From CAZYTX01 sp964650485 (GTDB lineage Bacteria > RBG-13-61-14 > DATKZS01), in the NCBI GenBank assembly GCA_964650485.1, contig CAZYTX010000013.1:10865-74864 (forward strand): DNA of 64,000 nt, read 5' to 3'. A program made the position numbers and the translations under genes. Below the pieces are notes generated by a model. It ran no database searches, had not been told where the DNA came from, and saw nothing but the letters and a program-made list of their open reading frames with translations. Of this stretch, positions 31,838-40,992 are shown one piece after another. How positions within the stretch are numbered: the stretch's first letter is position 1; each line of letters begins with the position of its first letter.

Positions 31838-34150
31838 TCACCGCAGTCCCCACTTCCTGCGCAGGTACCAGCCGGACACGAGCATGCCGAAGCAGAGGAG
31901 GAACACCGCTGGGTTGTCCCACAGTGGCACGTCCCTGACCCCTATCACCTGCTCTACGCTCTTTCTGCTGAACACGAGGTCGTCCGCGTCCCCGGATGCG
32001 GTTATCGCCGCACCCCCGGTGGCTTTGCTTATGCTCTCAAGCAGGCCGGGCCGGGGCCGCACGTCCTTCCACTCGATGCTGTCTTTTGCAGCCTCGAAGA
32101 CCACGTGGTCAGTGCCCAAAGACCTGCCATCGATCTCTGCCCGGGCGCGCAGCCTGTAGCCGCCCTCCTTTTCCGGGACCACCTCCATCCGGTACTTGCC
32201 GATACCGAAGCGCTCGATCCCGGGCAGCTCCAGACCGCTGCCCTCGGGCTCTTGCTCCACCTTAACGCTCACGTCCGCATCGTCCGTGGGCTGGTAGCTG
32301 TGGTCCAGCACGGTGAGCACCACCTTGACCCTCTGGCCCGGCTTCACCCTGCCCGGCTCCGCTGACAGCGTGATAAGGCGCATCTCCGGGTCTCGCAGAA
32401 GCCAGCGTAGAGAGTTCTCGTAAAAGCGCTGGTAGGGCTTGTTGGACATGCCCTCTCCCACCGCCACGAAGTTCCAGTGCCAGGTGGTGTCGGTCATGAT
32501 TGCCATCACCCTGCCGGCGCCGGCCTCCTGCACCGCCACTACGGGCAGCCTCTCCTCGCCGGCCCGCTCGGTGGGGTGCACCGCCAGCACCAGCGCGTCC
32601 GGCTTTGCCCGCTCCACCCGGTTGTACCCTCCCAGCTCGGGCATGTCCGACCATATGGCCGCGGCCTGGCCGCGGCCCTCCCCCACGTCCATGATGGGGT
32701 GTCGCAGTCCCTCGTCCGTGACCTGCACCTTGAACTCGTCTTGCACGTAGTTGGGCGCCGGGTCCGCGGGCTCGACCGGCAGCAGGTCGCGGAGCTTGGG
32801 GTCCATCCTCCCCTGGCCGAAGAAGGCCCGGTGTCCGCCGATCATGAGGAAGGCGCCCCCGCGCTTCTTTACGAAGCGGTTGAGTTCCGACATGTACTTT
32901 CCGTAGTTGCCGGTCATGTACCTGGAACCGCGGAAGTTCTGCCAGATCACCATGTCAAATGTGTCAAGCTCCTCGGTGAAGAGCTTGTGGGTGGGGAAGG
33001 GTATAAGCGAGACCTCTTCCTGCCGGGAGCGGTAGTCGTCCCAGTGCTCGCGCAAAATGTAGAAGCTGACCAGGTCAACAGAGGGGTCCTTTTTAAGGGA
33101 CCCTCGCAGGAACCTCTCGTCCCAGGAGGGGTTGCCCACTATGTAGAGCACCCGCACCTTGTCCCGCAGCACCTTTAGAGGGAAGCGTATGAGGTTGTTC
33201 TTCCGGGTGAGCTCGCCGGCCACCGGCGGGACCTCGACCGAGAACATGAACTCGCCCACCTGCCGGGGCGTGAACCCGAGCGTGGCCTCGGCCTGCTCCT
33301 GTCCGGGGGTGAGCTTCAAGGTCTTGGTGGACAGCATCTTGTCGTCCTGCCTGAAGATCACCGGGACCTCTTTAGCGGGAGACCCCTCGGCGCGGACCTT
33401 GACCATCATCTGGAAGGGGTTGTGCACGAACCCGTAGTCGTCGTGCCGGGCCTCGATTATTGCCAGGTCAGTGACCTTTACACCGCCGCCCGAGAAGACC
33501 GTGTTCACCGGCGAGGGGTAGTTTCCCAGCAACTCCTCCATGCCGGCCTCCCGGTCCGGATCCATCCTCCTGGTGTCCGCGCCGTCCGAGATAAGTATCA
33601 CCCCGGCGAGTGGCGTGCCCGGTCCGGGGTCTGCCAGCCCGGAGACCGCGGCCATTATGTCCGTGCCCTCGCCCGCGGGTCGTATCTCTTCCGGCCTCGA
33701 CTCCATGCGGTGCAGCCCCGAGTCGAACCCGAAGTATGTGAGTGCGTATTCGCTCTCCAGCTCCTCGAAGAAGCGCCGGTTCCCGTCCAGGAACCCGAGC
33801 GCGGCCCGGGCCCGGCTCCTGCCCCCGCCAGCGGGCAGGGACATGCTCTCCGAGGTGTCAACGGCAACCGCCACCCGCTCCTTGATCTCGGCCACCTTGG
33901 CAAGGCGGATGGCCGGCTGCAAAAGTATTAGCACCAGCAATGCCATGGCAGCGGCCTGCAGCGCGGCCAGGAACACCCGCCGCCAGGCCGAGTGCACGTC
34001 GGACACCGAGGACCGGGTCCACAACACCAGAACAATTGCCGCGGCCAGGATCAGCACCCAGGTGAGCCTGCTTTCGAGCCCCGCCAAATGCAGGCCCCAT
34101 TGGTCGAAGCCCGCGGTGTCTACGCCAAGACTGGATAGAAAATCGAGCAT
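31838..34150 (-). CDS. VWA/GATase-like membrane protein of a Bat-type operon
   Basis: The 770-residue product has two N-terminal membrane helices (about 28-48 and 60-82). A von Willebrand A domain follows with the MIDAS start VAVDTSESM near residue 100 and LISDGADTRR near 193. A glutamine-amidotransferase-like region lies around 385-580 (VLYIVGNPSWDERFLRGSL, FLMIGGHRAFFGQG), then an Ig-like region and a C-terminal helix near 745. The GATase-like part lacks an obvious Cys nucleophile and is probably structural. It is the last gene of the MoxR/DUF58/BatA block, and relatives are always found in such operons. Function in the periplasm or envelope is inferred, not shown. Confidence 0.85.
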   Translation of the reverse strand: MLDFLSSLGVDTAGFDQWGLHLAGLESRLTWVLILAAAIVLVLWTRSSVSDVHSAWRRVFLAALQAAAMALLVLILLQPAIRLAKVAEIKERVAVAVDTSESMSLPAGGGRSRARAALGFLDGNRRFFEELESEYALTYFGFDSGLHRMESRPEEIRPAGEGTDIMAAVSGLADPGPGTPLAGVILISDGADTRRMDPDREAGMEELLGNYPSPVNTVFSGGGVKVTDLAIIEARHDDYGFVHNPFQMMVKVRAEGSPAKEVPVIFRQDDKMLSTKTLKLTPGQEQAEATLGFTPRQVGEFMFSVEVPPVAGELTRKNNLIRFPLKVLRDKVRVLYIVGNPSWDERFLRGSLKKDPSVDLVSFYILREHWDDYRSRQEEVSLIPFPTHKLFTEELDTFDMVIWQNFRGSRYMTGNYGKYMSELNRFVKKRGGAFLMIGGHRAFFGQGRMDPKLRDLLPVEPADPAPNYVQDEFKVQVTDEGLRHPIMDVGEGRGQAAAIWSDMPELGGYNRVERAKPDALVLAVHPTERAGEERLPVVAVQEAGAGRVMAIMTDTTWHWNFVAVGEGMSNKPYQRFYENSLRWLLRDPEMRLITLSAEPGRVKPGQRVKVVLTVLDHSYQPTDDADVSVKVEQEPEGSGLELPGIERFGIGKYRMEVVPEKEGGYRLRARAEIDGRSLGTDHVVFEAAKDSIEWKDVRPRPGLLESISKATGGAAITASGDADDLVFSRKSVEQVIGVRDVPLWDNPAVFLLCFGMLVSGWYLRRKWGLR

Positions 34151-34158
34151 GCCGGATT

Positions 34159-35013
34159 CTAAAGCCCTTTGCGCCTCTTGGAGATGAAGGGCACGTGGAT
34201 CATGTCCTGCTTGTAGTTAACGCACAGCGCGTACATGACCAGGTTGATGCCAAGGCGTATGGCCTTCTCCCGCTGCATCTCTCCCCCGGGCTTGACCGTG
34301 GCAAGCCACTGCCCGGCCCGGTCCCTGGCCCATGCGCCGCCCAGGTCGTTGGCCGAGTACACCAGGGGGGTGCGCTCGCTCAGGTTGATGCCCAGGAGAT
34401 AAGGAACGTTCGCGGTGCGGCCCGCGGCCCTGGAGAGGAGGTAATAGGACTGGTTTATGGTGTGCCCCTCCGGCACCTTGGAAAGCCGCTGGCCCGGGAA
34501 CATGCGCGAGATCTCTCGCTTCACCGACTTGTCAAAACCCACACCCGTGGCCGAGAGCGCGTCGTCCACCAGCATGAACCCGCCCATCTCAAGGAACAGC
34601 TTGAGCCGCTTTACCTGCTCTTCAGGCAGGGGCTCGAACTCGCGGGTGCCGGTCCAGTAGAGGAAGGGGTGATGGAAGAGCCTCGGGTCTCCGGGACCCA
34701 GGTCCACCCTGTCAGTGGACGCCTGCACGCTGGTCCTGGATACGAGTATCTGCATGAGGGACCGGGCCGCGGTGGGGTAGGGGTTCCAGGACATGTCCTC
34801 TCCGTAGCGGAGCTGGGTGAAGAAGAAGGTGGGCATGGGCTGGACCTCGGGACCCATGTACTGGGCCGGGGCCTTGCGAGGACCTGACAGAAGCCATCCT
34901 GCTCCCGCGGCCGCGAGAGCCGCGGCACGGCGCCTGGTGATCTTCACTCCACGCTCTTTCTCGTCATTTTTCTTGCGCTTCATGCCTCTTAACTTATTAA
35001 TGCGTTTTGGCAT
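34159..35013 (-). CDS. DUF4159 protein with Tat-like signal
   Basis: The 284-residue product starts with a basic stretch and TRRRAAALAAAGAGWLL, which resembles a twin-arginine signal, followed by a mature domain of the DUF4159 type (FFFTQLRYGEDMSWNPYP near residue 65, LRLFLEMGGFMLVDDAL-like segment near 150). DUF4159 has a GATase-related fold and occurs beside BatA/VWA genes. AGGAAGG lies just before the ATG. Eight bases separate it from the VWA gene downstream, and three bases separate it from the BatA-like gene upstream. Confidence 0.8.
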   Translation of the reverse strand: MPKRINKLRGMKRKKNDEKERGVKITRRRAAALAAAGAGWLLSGPRKAPAQYMGPEVQPMPTFFFTQLRYGEDMSWNPYPTAARSLMQILVSRTSVQASTDRVDLGPGDPRLFHHPFLYWTGTREFEPLPEEQVKRLKLFLEMGGFMLVDDALSATGVGFDKSVKREISRMFPGQRLSKVPEGHTINQSYYLLSRAAGRTANVPYLLGINLSERTPLVYSANDLGGAWARDRAGQWLATVKPGGEMQREKAIRLGINLVMYALCVNYKQDMIHVPFISKRRKGL

Positions 35014-35016
35014 GTT

Positions 35017-37161
35017 TTATCCCTTCCTGGTAAGGGCGCGCTCGAGAACCGCCAGGGCCACCAGGAGTGAGAGGAGCGCCCATGCATATGGTGTCTTCTC
35101 CACCTTGTCGGCTTCCGCGGAGGACAAGCCCGTGCTTCCCTCTGATATGATGCTCACCTGTTTGGACCCTATGGCCGCCTTTATTCCTCGGGGCTCGATC
35201 TTCTGGAGGTCTGACTCCCGGGGGTCGACGTTCAGCACCAGTGTCCTGTCCGGCCGGTCAATCTCGGAGTCCATCTTTCCCCGCCCCTTTTTTTCGTATT
35301 TTATCCTGTATAAGCCCGGCTTCTCGGTTCTCCCTATTTTTATGCGCCTCATCCCCGGCTCGGAGACCAGCTCGGCCTCCCACTCTTTCCCGTCCGGCCC
35401 GAAGACCCTGGCACCCCTCACGTCCGAGCCCACCGGTATCTCCACCACGCTGCCGGTAAAAATCTGTCCCTCGTCCTTCTTGACCAGGGCCTCGGCCAGG
35501 TACTGTGTGACCTGCTGGAAGAGCGGCAAAAAGGTGGGGTGTATGCACAGGTCGTTCCACTCGCGGTCCGCGGTGCTTGCGAACATTATGACCCTGCCCC
35601 GGCCGAAGGTCCCCTCCACCATCATGGGGGTCCCGTCGGTGAGGCGCAGCAACACCTCTGACCTCTGCGCCACCTGCTGCTGCATGAGGAAGTACTTCCA
35701 GAAGCCTGCCAGTCCCAGGTCGCCCTCTGCAGGGTCCCTGAATATAGTGAGGGCAGGGTGCATGTCCTCCCCCGGCGAGGGTGTGGAAAGGTGGTTGACC
35801 TTTATCTCCGAGGAGCCCTGTGCCCCGGCATAGGAGAGCTTTACCCCTCTGAGCTCGCGGGGAAGCAGGTCCCCCCAGACGGCGTTATATTCATCAGCAT
35901 CAGCGTTGCCCCCCAGGGTGATGAGCAGGCCGCGGCCATCTCTTACGAACCGCTTCACCTTTTCCGCGGTCTTCGGGTCCACCCTGCCCGCGTTGGCCAG
36001 TATGACCACGTCGAAGCCTGTGAGGTCCGCGGAGTCGAGCTCGGAAGCTGTGATGCTTGTGGGGCTCACCCTTGAGCGGGCGTATAGCCTGGGGTCCAGT
36101 GCCCTGTCCAGGAAGTAGGTCTCGGACTGCCTGTAGCTGGTGCCGGGCTCTCCGTCCACCACCAGGGCCCGCACCTGTTGCCCGCCCTTCAGCTGGAAAA
36201 AGGCGATGTTGTCCGCGGCCATGCCGTCCGCGGCATCGAGCGTGATCTTTCCGGGCCCGGCCGCGGGCTTGGTGATCACGAACTCCTTTTCAATCGCCTT
36301 GCCAGCGGGAGGGTCCACGAACCCTTGGGCCATGACCTCGTCGCCCGAGTACACCCGCACAAGCGTCTGCCTCACGTCCCTGTTGCCGTGGTTGGTGACA
36401 GTGGCCTTCACCTGCGCGGCCTCCTGCCTGGCCAGGGCCTTCCACGCGATCTCGATCCCTCCCACCGAGAGGTTGTCCGGCGCCATGTCCCCGGCAATGT
36501 CGCTCACGTACACGGGCGGGGGGTCGGAGAGCTCGACGGGCCGGTGCCAGCTCGAGCGCTGCATGTCGGTTATGACTACGATCACGGGCTCGAGCTCCTG
36601 CACGCCAGAGAGGTAGGATGATGCCAAGGACAGGGCCTCGGTCATGCGTGCCCTTGCATAGGCCGGCTCCATGTGCTTGATGGCCCTGGAAAGCTTTGAC
36701 CTGTCCTTTTCAAGACCCGTGCCTGCAAGGCGCACCGCGTCCACCACCGCGGCCCGGTCGAGTTCGCTCAGCCCCTGGAGCCATTTTCTTGCCTCCTCCT
36801 GCGCGAACTCGAGAAGTGTCTTGCCTCCCTTTTCCCTTGTCATGGACAAGGATGTGTCCAGCACCAGGACCACGGCCATGGGCCGCTCACCCCTGCTTAT
36901 GCCGGCCACCACCTTTGCCCACAGCGGCACTGCCAGGCCGAGCGCGAGCAGGGCCACCATAAGGCACCTGGTGGCGAGCAGCAGGAACTCGTGCAATAAG
37001 AGCTTCCTGGCCACCTTCTTGTAGGAGAGCAGCACGAAGCGCATGGCCGGGAACTCGATGTTCCTGGCGCGCCTCCTGAAGAGGAAGTGGATGATAACGG
37101 GCGCGGCCACGCCGAGGAGGCCGGCTGCCAGGAGCGGGTGTGCGAATGACAAAGCCCCCAT
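35017..37161 (-). CDS. BatA-like VWA membrane protein
   Basis: The 714-residue product opens with the aerotolerance-regulator N-terminal motif (MGALSFAHPLLAAGLLGVAAPVIIHFLFRRR), then VLVLDTSLSM (MIDAS) near residue 75, a VWA domain to about 230, a CARDB-like stretch, a GATase-like region near 390-560 and a C-terminal helix near 690. Translation should start at ATG 37161, which shares one base with the stop of the DUF58 gene (TGATG), so the two are coupled; an in-frame start at 37212 lies inside the DUF58 gene. Likely partner of the MoxR ATPase. Confidence 0.87.
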   Translation of the reverse strand: MGALSFAHPLLAAGLLGVAAPVIIHFLFRRRARNIEFPAMRFVLLSYKKVARKLLLHEFLLLATRCLMVALLALGLAVPLWAKVVAGISRGERPMAVVLVLDTSLSMTREKGGKTLLEFAQEEARKWLQGLSELDRAAVVDAVRLAGTGLEKDRSKLSRAIKHMEPAYARARMTEALSLASSYLSGVQELEPVIVVITDMQRSSWHRPVELSDPPPVYVSDIAGDMAPDNLSVGGIEIAWKALARQEAAQVKATVTNHGNRDVRQTLVRVYSGDEVMAQGFVDPPAGKAIEKEFVITKPAAGPGKITLDAADGMAADNIAFFQLKGGQQVRALVVDGEPGTSYRQSETYFLDRALDPRLYARSRVSPTSITASELDSADLTGFDVVILANAGRVDPKTAEKVKRFVRDGRGLLITLGGNADADEYNAVWGDLLPRELRGVKLSYAGAQGSSEIKVNHLSTPSPGEDMHPALTIFRDPAEGDLGLAGFWKYFLMQQQVAQRSEVLLRLTDGTPMMVEGTFGRGRVIMFASTADREWNDLCIHPTFLPLFQQVTQYLAEALVKKDEGQIFTGSVVEIPVGSDVRGARVFGPDGKEWEAELVSEPGMRRIKIGRTEKPGLYRIKYEKKGRGKMDSEIDRPDRTLVLNVDPRESDLQKIEPRGIKAAIGSKQVSIISEGSTGLSSAEADKVEKTPYAWALLSLLVALAVLERALTRKG

Positions 37162-38087
37162 CACCTGGACCTCGCTCTTGCACCGGTGGTGGCCGCCCTG
37201 AACGCCAGCCACGAGGAGAGCACCTGGGCCGGCCGGGCGTCTGTTCTTGCCAGCCAGTAGTCAATTCCATGTCCCCTTGCCATGTTCCTTACACTGTCAA
37301 TGAACTCCTGCACGTGCCTGGTGTACTCCATGCGTATGGACTTGGGGTCCACCAGCAGCCGTAGCGGGCCTTCCATGTCCCGGAACATGCTGAGCCGGTC
37401 AAAGGGGAACTCGATCTCGTCAGGGTCGAGCACGTGGAATAGCACCAACTCGTGCCGGCGGTGCCTGAGCAGGCGTATGGCCTTGAGCATGGGCCCCGGC
37501 TCGTCCAAGAGGTCCGAGAACAAGAGCACCATTGCCCTGCCCTTGAGGGAGGAGGACAGCTCTGCCAGGGCCTTGGCGATGTCGGTGCCCGGGCGGGGCT
37601 GCGCCGCGGCCAGCCTCCTGGTGATCTCGTGGAAGTGGGTGTGCCTGGCCCGGGGCGGCAGGTAATCATCCAGTCCCTCGCGCACCAGCCCCATGCCCAC
37701 CGCGTCCGACTGGGTAAGCAGCATGTAGGAGAGGGCCCCGGCCAGCGTGGTGGCCGCCTCCAGCTTGGATGGGTCCCCGTCCTTGCCGCCCTGGCTGCGA
37801 TAGGCCATGGACCGGGAGGCGTCCACCAGGATGAGCGCGGTGATGTTGGTGTCGTCCTCGAACTCCTTTACATAGAAGCGGTCGGATTTGGCGTACACCT
37901 TCCAGTCAATGCGCCGGATGTCGTCGCCCGGGGTGTACTCCTTGTGCTCCTCGAACTCCAGGGACCGGCCCCGGTGGGGTGCGTGGTGTATGCCCATGAG
38001 CACCCCCTCGGCAACCTCCCTGGCCTTCAGCTCCAGGGCCTGGATGCGGCGCAGCAGTTCCGGGTCCACCGCCTGGTTCGCGCTCAT
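37161..38087 (-). CDS. DUF58 protein
   Basis: The 308-residue product has the DUF58 signature HRGRSLEFEEHKEYTPGDD followed by RRIDWKVYAKSDRFYVKEFE near residue 40, and a VWA-like MIDAS motif LVDASRSM near 93. DUF58 proteins are the standard partner of MoxR ATPases and are thought to present a client to the ATPase. No membrane helix is evident. Its stop overlaps the BatA start. A gap of about 240 bases holding two hairpin repeats separates it from moxR upstream. Confidence 0.9.
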   Translation of the reverse strand: MSANQAVDPELLRRIQALELKAREVAEGVLMGIHHAPHRGRSLEFEEHKEYTPGDDIRRIDWKVYAKSDRFYVKEFEDDTNITALILVDASRSMAYRSQGGKDGDPSKLEAATTLAGALSYMLLTQSDAVGMGLVREGLDDYLPPRARHTHFHEITRRLAAAQPRPGTDIAKALAELSSSLKGRAMVLLFSDLLDEPGPMLKAIRLLRHRRHELVLFHVLDPDEIEFPFDRLSMFRDMEGPLRLLVDPKSIRMEYTRHVQEFIDSVRNMARGHGIDYWLARTDARPAQVLSSWLAFRAATTGARARSR

Positions 38088-38120
38088 GAGAGGGGCACCA
38101 CTTTTCTATGAGGAATCGGG

Positions 38121-38196
38121 GTATCGCACATAGCTTTGCTATGTGCGCGAGCGGCTTGTGCGACTGAGCGCAAGCGAAGTCGCAAGCGAGCAGGAT
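38121..38196 (+). repeat. Double-hairpin dispersed repeat, variant copy
   Basis: CGCACATAGC and GCTATGTGCG form a perfect ten-base stem around TTT (38125-38147). The second hairpin pairs GCTTGTGCGACT with AGTCGCAAGC, and the element ends in CAGGATG. It lies between moxR and the DUF58 gene, facing the copy at 38246-38291. Confidence 0.75.
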
Positions 38197-38245
38197 GAAA
38201 AGCACGGCCTGGTGAATTATTTACCACGTTCCATATATAATTCTC

Positions 38246-38291
38246 ATCCTGCGCCTTGCGGCGCCCACATAGCAAGCTATGTGGGCTACCC
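38246..38291 (-). repeat. Double-hairpin dispersed repeat, near-identical to the gyrA leader
   Basis: On the minus strand: GGTAGCCCACATAGCTTGCT, then ATGTGGGCGCC-GCAA-GGCGC and CAGGAT. Against the gyrA-leader copy it differs at about two positions, and both loops are GNRA type. It lies just after moxR in the direction of transcription. Confidence 0.8.
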
Positions 38292-38324
38292 TCTATGAGG
38301 CCATTTTTCAGGAGGCTCAAGGTT

Positions 38325-39368
<1,044 letters not shown>

Positions 39369-39378
39369 CTCGTCTCCT

Positions 39379-40992
39379 TTAACCTGATATAAGCATGAGC
39401 TTCCGCCTGTACTCTTTTACCTTGTCCTGGTCCCCCTTCTGCTGGTAGACCTTCATGAGGTAGTTGTAGGCAACGGGGTTGAAGGGGTTTATGTCCAGGG
39501 CCTGTTGCATGGCGGAAACGGCCCCCTCGTAGTCCTCGGCCGCGTAGAGCGCGCGGCCCAGGTTTATGTATGTTGTCGAGTACCCGGGGAAGAGTTCGAC
39601 CCCCTGCCGGAGCGGGTCCATGGCCTCCTTGTACTGGCCGGCCAGCAGGTGGCACAGTCCCAGCTTGTTCAGCATCTTGGGCGAGTAGGGGTTCATCTGT
39701 TTGGCCCGGGTGTACTCGACCAGTGCGGCGCTGTAATGTCCCCGGTCGCGCAGGAGGTCACCCAGCCTCACGTATCGCCAGTGCTCGGACTCTGACATGT
39801 CCGACTCGTCCACCTCCTCGTCCACCTGCTCGAACTCCATGTCCCCCTTCCTGATCTCGTGCACGGTGATCTCCATGCCGGGCAGCTCCTCGTATCCCTT
39901 CCTCTCGGCGTATGCGATCCAGTTTTGCCAGAAGGTCTCGAAGCTCATGCCGGTCACCTTGCTGACGGCCTTCCTGTAGCCGCTCCCTTTGGAGATCTCC
40001 TCGCACAGGGCCATGACCATGTCCCAGCCGCCGGTGCTTACCATGTAATCAACCACGGAGGTCACCTCGGAGAAGGCCAGTTGCCCCTGCCTGGGTGTCT
40101 CCAGGTAGGCGAAGCTGGGGTGCATCCTCTCGAATGTGATGAGCTCCTCCTGCCGGAGCGCCGATGCCAGCAGGCTCTCCTGCGAGGGGGTGAGGGTCCC
40201 GCCCCGGTCGTTCCTCCACCTCTCTTCCTCGTACTTTGCAATGCCCTCGTGCAGCCATATGGGTATGGACCTGCCGAACCTGTGGTATATGAGCAGGTGC
40301 ACGAACTCGTGGCTCAAGGTGTCGCGGTAGGAGTATCCCCTTAGCAGGGTCCTGGGCGAGTTGACCATGAGCCTCCTGTACTTGCACACCGCGATGGTGC
40401 CGGATTTCTCAAGGGATTCCTTGTCAATGCCCGTGCCACTGGTGAAGGCGTCGAAGTCGGGGTACACCTCGACCAGCACCGGGTCGCGCGGCTCGAACCC
40501 GAGGTCCGAGGTCAACGCCCGGTATGCCCTCTCCAATGTCTCCAGGGCCGGCTCCACCACCACCTCGTCCCTGGGCTCGGCATACCTTAGATGGAAGTGA
40601 CCGGAGCTCTTCTCCTTTGCGCCTTCCCATGCCTCCTGCAGGGTTTTGATCCGCTGGTAGAACTCGCGGCCGTCCTGGTCAAGACCGTCGAGCTCCTCGC
40701 GCCTCTCGAGCGCATTGCGCGCGCACGTGTAGTCCCCGATATAGAAGCAGTAGCGGGCCTCGAACATGTGCGCCGTTGCCATCTCTTCCGGGTCGTCCTC
40801 GTCAGCCTTGTCGAACATCTCACGGGATATGCGCTCGGCCTCCTGGTAGTCCCAGTCCCTGAGCGCGTGCATGCCTTTCGAGGAGAGCACCCGCAAAGGG
40901 CCGGTGTTACCGGAGATCGCCGGGCTGGAGACCGCCGCGGCCGCGAGGAGCGCGGCTCCTGTAATTATTAGTACCTTATAAGCGTCTCTCAT
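39379..40992 (-). CDS. Peptidase MA-like, TPR protein
   Basis: Exported 537-residue protein with a signal peptide (MRDAYKVLIITGAALLAAAAVSSPAIS). A gluzincin-type zinc metalloprotease domain carries HEFVHLLIYH near residue 228 (HExxH) and the downstream Glu in HEGIAKYEEERW near 247. TPR repeats cover about residues 420-535 (YSTTYINLGRALYAAEDYEGA). Both zinc-site motifs look complete. Its ATG overlaps the stop of the upstream coiled-coil gene by four bases (ATGA). It probably acts in the periplasm with the rest of the block; the target is unknown. Confidence 0.87.
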   Translation of the reverse strand: MRDAYKVLIITGAALLAAAAVSSPAISGNTGPLRVLSSKGMHALRDWDYQEAERISREMFDKADEDDPEEMATAHMFEARYCFYIGDYTCARNALERREELDGLDQDGREFYQRIKTLQEAWEGAKEKSSGHFHLRYAEPRDEVVVEPALETLERAYRALTSDLGFEPRDPVLVEVYPDFDAFTSGTGIDKESLEKSGTIAVCKYRRLMVNSPRTLLRGYSYRDTLSHEFVHLLIYHRFGRSIPIWLHEGIAKYEEERWRNDRGGTLTPSQESLLASALRQEELITFERMHPSFAYLETPRQGQLAFSEVTSVVDYMVSTGGWDMVMALCEEISKGSGYRKAVSKVTGMSFETFWQNWIAYAERKGYEELPGMEITVHEIRKGDMEFEQVDEEVDESDMSESEHWRYVRLGDLLRDRGHYSAALVEYTRAKQMNPYSPKMLNKLGLCHLLAGQYKEAMDPLRQGVELFPGYSTTYINLGRALYAAEDYEGAVSAMQQALDINPFNPVAYNYLMKVYQQKGDQDKVKEYRRKLMLISG

